IMG/VR virus record: IMGVR_UViG_3300037245_000406
Span: 1 to 27,512 of that record
From: a virus
DNA length: 27,512 nucleotides
Direction: 5' to 3' (one strand)
Numbering within the stretch: position 1 is the stretch's first letter; each line of letters starts with the position of its first letter. The position numbers and the translations under genes were made by a program. This document shows positions 18,904 through 27,471 of this stretch, one piece after another. The notes beneath the pieces are model-generated. The model searched no databases. It was not told where the DNA came from and saw nothing but the letters and a program-made list of their open reading frames with translations.

Positions 18904-20232
18904 TTATCCGTCCTTAACAATCCCCTGGTCGAATAGTTGCTTCGCTACCACGCTCGGAAGATACATCGTCTCGCCGGGCATGTGTTGCACACCGGCAGAG
19001 TCAAACCAGCTTTTCGTGAACGTCACCTTCTCAACCCCGCGCCACACGGCAGCGGGTGCCCCATCAGAATAGAACTTGTCAATCTGTTGTTGAATCGTGT
19101 TCAGGTCGCAACCCGGCCATGATAGTTTCAGTTCAGCGTGACCGACGACAACCCGCGTTGCAGTAAACAGTCTGCCGCCGCCCTCGCGCAAGGTCTGCCA
19201 GAACATCATGTCATCGTCGATCCGGCCTTCGCCCCACTTGCCATCCGACCCCGGCTTGCTCCAGAACCACGGGTGCGGCATCTTCTTCAGGGCCGACACG
19301 CGAATCAGCGTCAAGCCGAAATGCGCCGTGTGGGTTTCGACAAGTTCCGGTTCGAATGCGGACCACGGCACCTGTTGTTTTATCTTGCCGGTCTCGGGAT
19401 CTGCCAGCGTCAACAGCGGCGTCTCGCTCGACCGCTTCGATTGCAGCGGGGCTATCACGTCTGCCTCTGGATGCTCGTTCATCAAGCGGATCAAGGCTTC
19501 AACATCTGCCCGCGTGAACACTGTGTCGTAGTCAATCGCAAGGATCGCGTCAGCACCCTCGTCAATGCACTCGTCGAACGTCCGCTCAAGGCACTGGCCC
19601 CAAAACGCCCCGGTGCATTTGCGTAGCGGAATGTTCAGCGGCATCAGGGCCTGGAACACGCAGAACATGTTGTCGGTGAACGCGAGTCTCGGCATCGACA
19701 TTGCAGCCGATATTGCTTTGACCGGTGGCTTAGTTTCAACCGGCAACACTTCGGCCCCCGCTATCTTGCGGCCCTGACGTCTCAGGCTGATGGTGTACGA
19801 TTCAGTGCGCCCCGGCCGGCCGTCCCACTCTTGGATGTTGCCCAGCCCTGCACCCTTGAACAACCCCTCAAGGGCATCAGTGGTGAACACCGACTTGTGG
19901 TAATCATCGTCGTCTACCTGTGCCCCCATGATAACCGACTGAAGGTCAAGTTCACCGCCACCCTTCTGGTAGTCGCTCACTATCTGCGCAAAGTCGGGAA
20001 CCGCCACCCGCAGCCGTCCGCCTGGGATCAGTACGCGCACCCAATCAGCCACCACTTCTTTAACTTTCTGGTGGCTGAAGTGTTCCAGGATGTGACTCGC
20101 GAGGATCTCCTGTACGCTGTTGTCTGGGTAGTCAAGCGGGTAGGCTTCCGTGCCCAGCTTGTGGTCGATGCTGATGAATCCGGGGATTGCATCTTCGCCT
20201 GCGCCGAGGTTCAATCTGATTTGGTCTGTCAT
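18904..20232 (-). CDS. Methyltransferase-glycosyltransferase fusion (442 aa)
   Basis: ATGA-coupled to the CmoB-like gene. Residues 1-150 form a class I SAM-dependent methyltransferase (LNLGAGEDAIPGFISIDHK, ILASHILEHF, ADWVRVLIPGGRLRVAVPD). A linker precedes a GT-A-like glycosyltransferase: LAFTDNMFCVFQALMPLNIP, ECIDEGADAILAIDYDTVFT (DxD), EADVIAPLQSKRSSETPLLT, HFGLTLIRVSALKKMPHPWF and FTATRVVVGHAELKLSWPGC. The C-terminal 60 residues form a small extra domain. It could decorate virion or host polymers. Placed inside the head operon between capsid and connector genes, it is an accessory insertion. Substrate unknown. Confidence 0.7.
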   Translation of the reverse strand: MTDQIRLNLGAGEDAIPGFISIDHKLGTEAYPLDYPDNSVQEILASHILEHFSHQKVKEVVADWVRVLIPGGRLRVAVPDFAQIVSDYQKGGGELDLQSVIMGAQVDDDDYHKSVFTTDALEGLFKGAGLGNIQEWDGRPGRTESYTISLRRQGRKIAGAEVLPVETKPPVKAISAAMSMPRLAFTDNMFCVFQALMPLNIPLRKCTGAFWGQCLERTFDECIDEGADAILAIDYDTVFTRADVEALIRLMNEHPEADVIAPLQSKRSSETPLLTLADPETGKIKQQVPWSAFEPELVETHTAHFGLTLIRVSALKKMPHPWFWSKPGSDGKWGEGRIDDDMMFWQTLREGGGRLFTATRVVVGHAELKLSWPGCDLNTIQQQIDKFYSDGAPAAVWRGVEKVTFTKSWFDSAGVQHMPGETMYLPSVVAKQLFDQGIVKDG

Positions 20233-20975
20233 TTCTTTGCCCCCCGAACAAAGCCACGTTCGTATGGCACGCGGGTTTTGCCTTCGTAGTTAAGCCGGGA
20301 TGCCTTTACGTCAACGTCCCACCCAGCGGAACCCACCATATGCACAAGGCATCGAAGCGTAGGTGCCCACCAGTTAGTGAGGTTGCCGCCATACTGGTCG
20401 GACGGATAGAACTCCATAACCATCTTGTCGCCGTGGCCAGCCGGTGCGTCTTTTGGCGAGTACGGGCTGAACCTGTCGCTGATTGCCGACTCGACATAGA
20501 TCGAACCGGTGCACACCGCCGACAACCGGTCAAGGGCAAGCAACGGATACCGGCAGTGGTACAGGACACCAAAGCACAACACCACGTCGAACTGCCCCAA
20601 CTCGGCTACATCGTACAACGAACACTCCAACCGCCGAACTTGTTCGTCTGCATAACCAAAAGCATCTTTGCACAGATCGAACGTCTCCCACTTCTGCCGC
20701 GTCACGTTGTCGTTGCGTCCGAGGTAGTCAGAGAAGTCATCGATGGCTACGACCTGTCGGGCACCGCGCTTCAACGCCTCCCACGTCCAGTACCCATCCC
20801 ATGCACCAACATCAAGCACGCGCATACCGGTCATGTCTTCGGGTAGGCCATACGCCTCGGGACACAGTGGAGCCCACCCCGGCGTAACGATTCCACCCGG
20901 TAGCTCGATCTTGTGATACCAGTTCGGTACCGCATCGACTCGGGTCTGTAGGTCAGATTGAGAAAGAACACACAT
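20229..20975 (-). CDS. CmoB/DUF1698-like SAM-dependent methyltransferase (248 aa)
   Basis: The second ATG (MCVLSQSDLQTRVDAVPNWY) is preferred because AAGGGG lies 8 nt upstream; the first ATG at 20981 is only 2 nt from it. Motif I is GMRVLDVGAWDGYWTWEALK, followed by QVVAIDDFSD (acidic loop) and FDVVLCFGVLYHCRYPLLAL. CmoB homologues have the same GVLYHRRSPL-like motif and a late NWWAPTLRCLVHMVGSAGWD region. CmoB transfers a carboxymethyl group from carboxy-SAM to tRNA, but ligand residues for carboxy-SAM cannot be judged here. Coupled to the fusion enzyme, it likely works with it on sugars rather than tRNA. Confidence 0.75.
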   Translation of the reverse strand: MCVLSQSDLQTRVDAVPNWYHKIELPGGIVTPGWAPLCPEAYGLPEDMTGMRVLDVGAWDGYWTWEALKRGARQVVAIDDFSDYLGRNDNVTRQKWETFDLCKDAFGYADEQVRRLECSLYDVAELGQFDVVLCFGVLYHCRYPLLALDRLSAVCTGSIYVESAISDRFSPYSPKDAPAGHGDKMVMEFYPSDQYGGNLTNWWAPTLRCLVHMVGSAGWDVDVKASRLNYEGKTRVPYERGFVRGAKK

Positions 20976-20997
20976 AATCATAACCCCTTCAAAGGTT

Positions 20998-21048
20998 CCT
21001 CCACCCCCAACCCCGTCGGGCCGAAGCCGTCAGGGGAAGGGGTGAAGG
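20998..21048 (-). other. Long GC-rich hairpin with UUCG tetraloop
   Basis: Minus-strand RNA CCTTCACCCCTTCCCC folds back on GGGGTTGGGG-G-TGGAGG through a GGC-UUCG-GCC apex (tetraloop 21025-21022), with a 4x4 internal loop and a TT/TT step. No T-run follows, so it is not a standard intrinsic terminator. It lies between the capsid-adjacent gene and the methyltransferase, where an mRNA stabiliser or processing site would favour capsid transcripts. Confidence 0.6.
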
Positions 21049-21055
21049 GGAGAAA

Positions 21056-21508
21056 CTACGCACCCTCGACAAACGCGATCGTCTGGGCATCGGTGCTGCT
21101 ATCGGGAACCTGCGGCCCCCTGTAAAGGTTGCACAAACTGAACACAGTGTGAGTCGTCAGCGGGCTGATGATCAGACCCAGGTGACGCTCTTTGCCTCTC
21201 ATGTCCACCCCGAACTTGAACACGTTGTGTCCGTCCGCGTCTTGGGTGTACATCGGGGGAACCGTCCAGCCATCGGAACCATCACCCTCAAGCGAGTCGA
21301 TGGTGGTGCCGTTGCTGGCCACGGTCGTGGTCCCGTGGGTGAATTTGAACACGCTCGGGTTGTTGCTTGCCGCGTCTGTAGACGACATGTAAACAATAAC
21401 ATCAGCGTAGTCATAGTCGAGAGTATCGAACGAGACTGCCGCCGTCCCCGCGTTGGACACGGTAGCGCCAATCGAGCCGATACGAATTGAACCTGCCGGA
21501 AAAGCCAT
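21056..21508 (-). CDS. Capsid-adjacent structural protein, possible decoration protein (150 aa)
   Basis: The start MAFPAGSIRIGSIGATVSNA follows AAAGGAG by 6 nt. The protein is beta-rich (AAVSFDTLDYDYADVIVYMS, NNPSVFKFTHGTTTVASNGT) and Gly/Asp-rich, with no helices expected. Location right after the major capsid gene and composition match head decoration or fibre proteins of HK97-like phages, but no family is recognised. RNA after it carries the UUCG hairpin, so it may be co-expressed at capsid levels. Confidence 0.6.
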   Translation of the reverse strand: MAFPAGSIRIGSIGATVSNAGTAAVSFDTLDYDYADVIVYMSSTDAASNNPSVFKFTHGTTTVASNGTTIDSLEGDGSDGWTVPPMYTQDADGHNVFKFGVDMRGKERHLGLIISPLTTHTVFSLCNLYRGPQVPDSSTDAQTIAFVEGA

Positions 21509-21533
21509 TAGTGGCTCCTTTCATCTGTTAAGA

Positions 21534-22910
21534 TCAGCTAGTGTTACCACGAATGCCAACCAGCGGGCCAGCGCTGGAGCCGTCGCCGATGTCATGCACG
21601 TTGATGTCAAACCGCTCGGTAGCCCGGAACCCGGTCTGGTCGTATTCGAAGTACCGTTCCGATGTCTGGCCAATCGTGAACACGTCACGCGAACCAAAAG
21701 CCACGGCCTGCTTCATGTCGCCGTACAGGAACGCAACCAACTCATTCAGAGCCGTGGTTACTATGGGCATCTTCTGTGACAACTGCACCGGGTCACCGAT
21801 GAAAACGTTCCCAAACCCAGTTCTCAGTTCCTGACCGTTGCTACCGCCCTGTGCAAATGACAGGCGATCCATGTCAAGCATGGAACCTTGGCGTGAGCAG
21901 TACCACGACGGAGTGTAGCCAGCCGACATCAACGGACGCGGGCGGGCAACCAGGAAATCACCGATGTCGTATTCGCCAAACTGATCGTTGCCAGCCACAG
22001 CATCTGTGTAAGATGCCGCGTGGTTGCCGTCAACCATCTTGGTACGGATTCCGACGATGCCACCAAAGGCAGCAGAGCCGGTGCCGTTCAAGAGGCAGTC
22101 ATCCTCTTTCGATGCGAACGCCTGTGCTGCCTTACGCACGAACCAGTCACCCCAGTTGATGACCGAGTCCCGAATCAAGTCGTTCGGGATGAGTCCCAAC
22201 GCACCCAGCTTCTTTGCCGACAGTTGCACCAGGTCGCCGGTCCCGGCGGATGCAGTGATGGCTTCCGTGTCATTGATGAAGTAGGTGGTCAGCCCGGTCT
22301 GGTTTCTGGGCACGAACATCGTGTCGCTTTGCATGGGCCACACTGCGCACCACTGCCGGGCGATACCGTCCTCTTCAACCAGGTCGATGAACATGTTCGA
22401 GAACTCGGGGGGGATGCTGTAACCACCGCCTGCATTCGTGGTGCCAGTCTGCTGGGCACGCATGTTGTAACCATGTTCCTTACACCACGCCCGCGCTTCG
22501 ATGGCCATGTCAGCCATATCGCCATCCATGGGCAGAATGGCAGCACGCGCAAACATACCGAAGCGGTACGCATCGCGGGGGCCATTGGTGCCGGTGAAGG
22601 TCTTGAGTCTGCGGTGGGGAATCGACAGGGCAATGCGACCGTCGCGCACTTCCAGCCCATCGTCGCCGCCGGGCGGGTCGGGTGTGGTCTGGCGGGCTTG
22701 GGGGACGTTCGCAACAGCCGTAATCGATGCAACCTTTTCAAGTCGTTCGATGTCGGCGGTGTGTGCGTCGGCCTGTGCCGTCAGCGCATCAAACTGTGTG
22801 CGCTGCTCGTCGGTGAGGTCGCCATCGTCGCCAGTGGGTGCAGCGAGAATAGCCTTAGCATCAGCCAAGGCTTTCACGCGGAGTTCTTTAAACTCCAGAA
22901 TGGTTTTCAT
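21534..22910 (-). CDS. Major capsid protein, HK97 fold with N-terminal scaffolding region (458 aa)
   Basis: Start MKTILEFKELRVKALADAKA at 22910 with an AAAGGAAC site; in-frame Met codons upstream lie in the leader. Residues 1-75 form the delta-like helical scaffold (DEQRTQFDALTAQADAHTAD, IERLEKVASI), removed by the protease in relatives. The mature domain includes YSIPPEFSNMFIDLVEEDGI, RQWCAVWPMQSDTMFVPRNQ, GDWFVRKAAQAFASKEDDCL and GTGSAAFGGIVGIR. The C-terminal part has KQAVAFGSRDVFTIGQTSER and FDINVHDIGDGSSAGPLVGI, as in HK97 family capsids. It has its own promoter and leader. Confidence 0.9.
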   Translation of the reverse strand: MKTILEFKELRVKALADAKAILAAPTGDDGDLTDEQRTQFDALTAQADAHTADIERLEKVASITAVANVPQARQTTPDPPGGDDGLEVRDGRIALSIPHRRLKTFTGTNGPRDAYRFGMFARAAILPMDGDMADMAIEARAWCKEHGYNMRAQQTGTTNAGGGYSIPPEFSNMFIDLVEEDGIARQWCAVWPMQSDTMFVPRNQTGLTTYFINDTEAITASAGTGDLVQLSAKKLGALGLIPNDLIRDSVINWGDWFVRKAAQAFASKEDDCLLNGTGSAAFGGIVGIRTKMVDGNHAASYTDAVAGNDQFGEYDIGDFLVARPRPLMSAGYTPSWYCSRQGSMLDMDRLSFAQGGSNGQELRTGFGNVFIGDPVQLSQKMPIVTTALNELVAFLYGDMKQAVAFGSRDVFTIGQTSERYFEYDQTGFRATERFDINVHDIGDGSSAGPLVGIRGNTS

Positions 22911-22941
22911 AGTGTTCCTTTCAAGTAGGTCGGAACCCATG

Positions 22942-22996
22942 AAAAAGGGCACGGGTTGCCGACGTGACAAAGTAATCACGAAAGTAACCCGTGCCC
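22942..22996 (-). terminator. Intrinsic-terminator-like hairpin in the capsid leader
   Basis: Minus strand GGGCACGGGTT (22996-22986) pairs perfectly with AACCCGTGCCC (22957-22947) and is followed at once by T5 (22946-22942). The loop contains a second CGTGA/TCACG stem. It lies between the protease and capsid genes and downstream of the capsid promoter, so it can act as attenuator, antitermination target or leaky terminator. Confidence 0.75.
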
Positions 22997-23086
22997 GACT
23001 AGCGTGGTACGTGGCTGCTGTTGTTCGCCGTCAGCATGGAAGACTTGCTGCCCATGTCCAGCGGTGAACCGTATTCAATTGTGCGG

Positions 23087-23115
23087 ACCATACTACATCG
23101 CGGGTCTGATGTCAA
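23087..23115 (-). promoter_or_regulatory. Sigma70-like promoter for the major capsid gene
   Basis: Minus-strand TTGACA (23115-23110), 17-bp spacer, TATGGT (23092-23087), straddling the end of the protease gene. Expected start about 23080; leader to the capsid ATG about 170 nt, including the terminator-like hairpin and a possible 18-codon ORF (ATG about 23049) with a weak site. Confidence 0.6.
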
Positions 23116-23741
23116 GAGAAATCTTCCATCCGCTTCGAACATTCATCCAGCTTCGGCGTGGGCTGCGGTTCGAGGCTGGACTTCCATGTGTCGTATTCGG
23201 CGCGTATGTCGGTATTGTCGCCAGCCGAACGGGTGCCCGCCGTGGTCGCCCCGTATGCCGGGAACGTCACGGGGCCAACGTCGTACAAGACAACATCGTC
23301 AAGCCACCTGATATCCGGCCCGTCTTCTCTCATTTCCCAGTGTACCCCACCGGCTGGTATTGTGAAAGAGAAGCTCGACCCGTCAAGGTCGCCACGTTCA
23401 ATTTTGCGTGCAAACCTGACATGGTCGGGGTCTGCTACGTCAAGGGGTACGTCGTATATGAGTCCCACACTATCCTGGGTTAACTCTGCGGTCTTGCTAC
23501 CAGTGCGCCCAAGCAGGTTATCTGGCTCGTGGTTGACGAGGACTCTCACATCGTCGCGCTCAGACAAAGGACGATCAAACACCCTTGGGGACAGGCGTTC
23601 TACAGCGCCGTCCCACAGAACATATTGTGTGCCCGGTTCACCTTCACGGTAGAACACGGCCCCGTATCCGGTGATTGACTTAGTGCCGTCTGTTCTGGTC
23701 TTGATCTGTGCCGGTGAATTGCTGAATCGTCTTTCGACCAT
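23112..23741 (-). CDS. Prohead protease, U35/HK97 family (209 aa)
   Basis: The ATG at 23741 begins MVERRFSNSPAQIKTRTDGT, followed by ITGYGAVFYREGEPGTQYVL, then VNHEPDNLLGRTGSKT with catalytic His71. The conserved Ser is in LDGSSFSFTIPAGG (residues about 122-125), followed by DVVLYDVGPVTFPAYGATTA. These are the His, Ser and YDVGPVTFPAY landmarks of the HK97 prohead protease, which cleaves the capsid scaffold. Size is typical. Confidence 0.9.
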   Translation of the reverse strand: MVERRFSNSPAQIKTRTDGTKSITGYGAVFYREGEPGTQYVLWDGAVERLSPRVFDRPLSERDDVRVLVNHEPDNLLGRTGSKTAELTQDSVGLIYDVPLDVADPDHVRFARKIERGDLDGSSFSFTIPAGGVHWEMREDGPDIRWLDDVVLYDVGPVTFPAYGATTAGTRSAGDNTDIRAEYDTWKSSLEPQPTPKLDECSKRMEDFS

Positions 23742-23754
23742 CTTCTATTCCTCT

Positions 23755-25374
23755 CTATGCTGACAGTGATTCAAGTATCGTTTCGGTTAGCTCCCCTGCT
23801 GTCGGCTGTTCACCGGGTAGCGCACGGCACATCCGGTTGACGATCCCACGCAGGAGTAGTACGTTTGTGTCTGCCGAGTCCGGGGCATACGCCCGCACAA
23901 CCGGCTCGAATTGTTCCATCAGGTATGTTTCATGTGAAACAATGAAGGTGGCCAGCCACCTATCGTGCGCCTCTTGGTCCCCGGACTTGGCCAGCTTCTT
24001 ATCCGACCGCTCGATTTCCTTGCGGGTCCGTGCCTCGACACGCGCTGACACGGAGTCGAACAGGGGTTTGAACCGCTGCGGATCGGCTTCCGGTTCGTCA
24101 TCCTCTTCGGGTTCAGGCACAGGGATCATGACCGGTGGCGGGGTCGGTTCTGGTTCCGGCTCGGGCTCGATGATCTTGTCAAGGTTCATGAAGTTAGCCG
24201 GGACCGTAAACGCCTTGCCAGCCCCACCCGGCACCGGCGGCATGTTCTCTTTCGCCCGCACATCGTCACGGTTCATCCAGCCGCCACCGATTGCCAGGTT
24301 GTAGGCCTCGCCACGAGTCTTGATGTCACCACGCAGAAGCCCTTCGAAGTTGTGACGAATGAACAGCTTGCCCCGCTCCGATGGCTTGAACAGCTTGCGG
24401 TCGATCTCTTTTTCAAGCCTGATCGCCCGTGGTTGCAGACAGTACGTTGCGTGTTCCTTGCTGAGTTGTTCGATGTTGGCGAACGTGGCGTGCGTCAGAT
24501 CCTGCAAAAAGTGTGGGGCCAGTCGCAGAACCCGACACCAGTCGATGACCTGGAACTGTCGCGTCTCAATGAACTGCGCCTCGTTTGGGGGGATGCTTGT
24601 AGGTTTCCACTCTCCGCCCTCTTCAAGGATCATAATGTTGCCTACGTTTTCACTGCCTGAGTTCTGTTCATTGATGGACTTCTTTAGTCTTTTGTATGCC
24701 TCGTCGCTAAAGGCACTTGCGAACTGCGCCACACCAGACGGACGTGTCCCGTTGCCAAAGAATGACGCGCCGTATTCCTGTGCCCCCATCGACAACCCAA
24801 GGTTCTGAGTAAGTGACTTGACGGCAGAGATGCCCACCAACCCGTCATAGGAAAGTTCTGGAACCTGTAGCACGTCGGCATCTTGAAGGGTCACCGTCTT
24901 CCCGTTCGCCTGTGTCACAATATAAATCTTCGCGCCGCCCGAGTCGAGCTTGACCTCTACCCGCGACGGGTGGATGGGTAGAAGCTCGACCACGTCAAGG
25001 TTGTTGTCCCTGATGATCTCGCTGTAGGAGTTGCCCCACCCGATGGCCTTGGCCTGGTCACTCTCACGGAACACGAACGACGACATATTAGCGTTGGCCT
25101 GGATGTTGTAGATCGTCTCCAGGGGGTGACCTTGCCGCCGTTCCATTTCCCCATTCGGCAACCGCTCGAACACCTGCATCGGTAGCCCGGCCATGTCCTG
25201 ACCGATGACGGCCATGCCGCCGAACACAGCCGGTAGTGTGAGTGCGGTGTTCTCGTTGACGGTCTGCCCGCTGGTGTTGCCGCGACCGACCGGCCACTTG
25301 ATGCCCATGTGTTCAACCCACATCGACCGCCGAAGCCAAGCACCGAAGCGTTGCCGTATAGTTTTCTTGCTCAT
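23755..25374 (-). CDS. Portal protein, HK97 family (539 aa)
   Basis: The start MSKKTIRQRFGAWLRRSMWV at 25374 is set by ATGA overlap with the terminase stop; extension upstream lies in another frame's gene. HK97 portal landmarks are ENTALTLPAVFGGMAVIGQD and MAGLPMQVFERL, then WGNSYSEIIRDNN, ELLPIHPSRVEVK, DVLQVPELSYDGLVGISAVK and QFQVIDWCRVLRLAPHFLQD. A Pro/Glu-rich linker (EPEPEPEPTPPPVMIPVPEP) and C-terminal helical tail follow, longer than typical. It forms the dodecameric DNA gateway at the head vertex. Confidence 0.9.
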   Translation of the reverse strand: MSKKTIRQRFGAWLRRSMWVEHMGIKWPVGRGNTSGQTVNENTALTLPAVFGGMAVIGQDMAGLPMQVFERLPNGEMERRQGHPLETIYNIQANANMSSFVFRESDQAKAIGWGNSYSEIIRDNNLDVVELLPIHPSRVEVKLDSGGAKIYIVTQANGKTVTLQDADVLQVPELSYDGLVGISAVKSLTQNLGLSMGAQEYGASFFGNGTRPSGVAQFASAFSDEAYKRLKKSINEQNSGSENVGNIMILEEGGEWKPTSIPPNEAQFIETRQFQVIDWCRVLRLAPHFLQDLTHATFANIEQLSKEHATYCLQPRAIRLEKEIDRKLFKPSERGKLFIRHNFEGLLRGDIKTRGEAYNLAIGGGWMNRDDVRAKENMPPVPGGAGKAFTVPANFMNLDKIIEPEPEPEPTPPPVMIPVPEPEEDDEPEADPQRFKPLFDSVSARVEARTRKEIERSDKKLAKSGDQEAHDRWLATFIVSHETYLMEQFEPVVRAYAPDSADTNVLLLRGIVNRMCRALPGEQPTAGELTETILESLSA

Positions 25375-27008
25375 CCGACTGTCCTTATTCCGCGTGTCTC
25401 GTAGACTGATTTCACTACTGGTTCTGCCAGCATACCGACCGCCACCGCGATAACCGCCGCCACGATGCCGTCGATCTTGTATGGGTTGCGACCGTTCGGC
25501 TTCAGTGGCTTGATGTTGCCCGCCGGGTCTTCGCCGATCGACACGTTGCGGGCCATCCAACTCAGCACGGGATGGTTACCGTGCCGCATCTTTCCGTCGA
25601 GCAGTTTTGATTCAAATATTTTGGACGGTTCATTAAGCGACACGAACCCCTGTCTGACTTGTGTAAGTTCGAGACCGTCGTCCCCCAGTTGCTTCGCAAG
25701 GTTCGTCGCGTTCCATGGATCATATCCCAAGTTCAGGATATCAAACTTCCCGTTCAACTCATTAACCTCGTGGCGTATGAAATCCTGATCGATGGTGTTA
25801 CCTGGTATCATCGTAACGAATCCATCACGCTCCCACGCGCTGTACGGTACGCGGTCTCTCGCCTCTCGCTTGTGAGCTGCATCCTTGGGTATCCAGAACC
25901 GGCACAGTAAATCATAACCCTCGATGTCGTTCGGGAACGCCAACACCAAGGCCGTGATATCTTTGGTGCTGGATATGTCAAGGCCCGCATAGCACGGCTT
26001 GCCCAACAGCGACAACTCAGAAACCACATCACCACACTTCGCCCAGTCCTCAATCGTGAACCACGCCGTCTCTGACTCGGTCCACATGTCCAACCGCCGC
26101 CGCTTCCATGCATTCAGCTTTGATGGAACCGCGTGCGCCTGTCTCGCCTGTTCCGCAAACTGCTCAAGGTCTATCGTCACCCCCAACGACGGGTTAGCTT
26201 TGTACCACGTCGCCTCTGACATCGTGTCGTCGTCCGGTTCGGCAGCGAATACCACGGGCAGAAACTCCAGCGTGTGGTCATCTGTCCCGTCCAGAATGCG
26301 CTCGGCTATCTGTCTCTGTTCATAACAGATCGACTCCCGGTCCACGCCCGCCGTCGTAATGCTCACGAGCAGGGGCTGCTCCCGTGCAGCCCCTGCAAAC
26401 TCCAAGCACTCCCACAGTGCCCGTGTCTTCTGTGAGTGCAACTCGTCAAAGAATATAGCCGATGCGTTCAAGCCTTCTTGCGACTCCACGTCCGCCGACA
26501 GTGCCTGGTAGATGCTGTCGGTCTCGACAAACGCCATTCGCTTCTTGCTATCGGTCAGCATCACCCGCCCAAACAGCGACGGGGACTTGCGCACCATGCT
26601 TGCGGCCTCGTTGTAGATGATGCTTGCTTGCTTCCGGTCCTTGGCTGCGGTGTAAACCTCGGCCCCAGCCTCGCCATCTGCTATCAAATGGTACAAGGAA
26701 AGGCCAGAGAGTAGCGTGGATTTCCCGTTCTTCTTGGCCACTTCGATGTACGCCATCCGAAATCGTCGCGAACCGTCCGGCCGCTTCCACCCGTAGAGTG
26801 GCAACACTATCCGTTCCCACTGCCACGCCAGTAATTCAAACGGCTGCCCAGCCCACCGACCCTTGGAGTGATGCAGAAACTTGACAAAGAAGTCTCGCAC
26901 ATATTCCGCATCGGAGGTGTCAACATAGTATCCCTCGGCCACCGCACGCCGGTCGGCAGCAGTCACAACCCATTCAGCCCAGCCCTCTTGTACAGGATCA
27001 TGCACCAC
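25371..27008 (-). CDS. Terminase large subunit (Terminase_1 family), 545 aa
   Basis: The GTG at 27008 is chosen: no ATG occurs near the true N-terminus, and the upstream portion of the frame lies within the small-terminase gene. It overlaps that gene by 11 nt. Its nearest GGAGG lies 14 nt upstream, so the start is not certain (GTG at 27005 is an alternative). ATPase motifs: FRMAYIEVAKKNGKSTLLSG (Walker A about 91-98) and ASAIFFDELHSQ (Walker B about 184-189), then LVSITTAGVDRES. The nuclease domain shows GLDISSTKD (Asp344), LNLGYDPWNATN and a C-terminal IDGIVAAVIAV segment. Confidence 0.9.
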   Translation of the reverse strand: MVHDPVQEGWAEWVVTAADRRAVAEGYYVDTSDAEYVRDFFVKFLHHSKGRWAGQPFELLAWQWERIVLPLYGWKRPDGSRRFRMAYIEVAKKNGKSTLLSGLSLYHLIADGEAGAEVYTAAKDRKQASIIYNEAASMVRKSPSLFGRVMLTDSKKRMAFVETDSIYQALSADVESQEGLNASAIFFDELHSQKTRALWECLEFAGAAREQPLLVSITTAGVDRESICYEQRQIAERILDGTDDHTLEFLPVVFAAEPDDDTMSEATWYKANPSLGVTIDLEQFAEQARQAHAVPSKLNAWKRRRLDMWTESETAWFTIEDWAKCGDVVSELSLLGKPCYAGLDISSTKDITALVLAFPNDIEGYDLLCRFWIPKDAAHKREARDRVPYSAWERDGFVTMIPGNTIDQDFIRHEVNELNGKFDILNLGYDPWNATNLAKQLGDDGLELTQVRQGFVSLNEPSKIFESKLLDGKMRHGNHPVLSWMARNVSIGEDPAGNIKPLKPNGRNPYKIDGIVAAVIAVAVGMLAEPVVKSVYETRGIRTVG

Positions 27009-27471
27009 TCGGCTTCTTTTTGCCTCCAAGGAAGTTTGCCAACGGGTCTTCAGGTGGCTTGACCACCGACAATCTTGACCTACTCGACGGGTCCATACCG
27101 AACAGCGCACCGAATAGAGCTATCCTACGGGCCGCATCGTTCCTCATTGTAATGCAAGGGTGCGCCTTTAGCCCACCCATCGCAGTAGAAACCGTCATCC
27201 CGTCGGCCCGAATCTCCTCAACAGCCGCCCGGAAGTCGGCCACGGCCTGACACAAACTGGCCATGCTTGGTTCGTCCACGAATGTCAGCACCCCCATGCG
27301 CCGAAGCTCCGGTGCGTAACGGGTCCACACCTCTTTCGCTCGGTCGTCAATCCAGTCCGGACAAACCGCCACGCCCTCGGGTTGGGGTTCGTCAACAGGC
27401 AACGGTCGCTTGCCCGGGTTCCCCCTTAGTTTCTTGATCGACGTTGGTAATGGCTTCCGTCCTTTGGTCAT
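26998..27471 (-). CDS. Terminase small subunit, P27 family (157 aa)
   Basis: Start MTKGRKPLPTSIKKLRGNPG at 27471 with GGAGAG upstream; an in-frame TTG lies six codons earlier. P27-family features are the KGRKPLPTxIKxLRGNPGKR opening, PDWIDDRAKEVWTRYAPELR, LTFVDEPSMASLCQAVADFR and HPCITMRNDAARRIALFGA, then GMDPSSRSRL. It binds pac/cos DNA and loads the large subunit. It runs from near the window's right edge, so this is probably the first gene of the packaging module. Confidence 0.85.
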   Translation of the reverse strand: MTKGRKPLPTSIKKLRGNPGKRPLPVDEPQPEGVAVCPDWIDDRAKEVWTRYAPELRRMGVLTFVDEPSMASLCQAVADFRAAVEEIRADGMTVSTAMGGLKAHPCITMRNDAARRIALFGALFGMDPSSRSRLSVVKPPEDPLANFLGGKKKPSGA

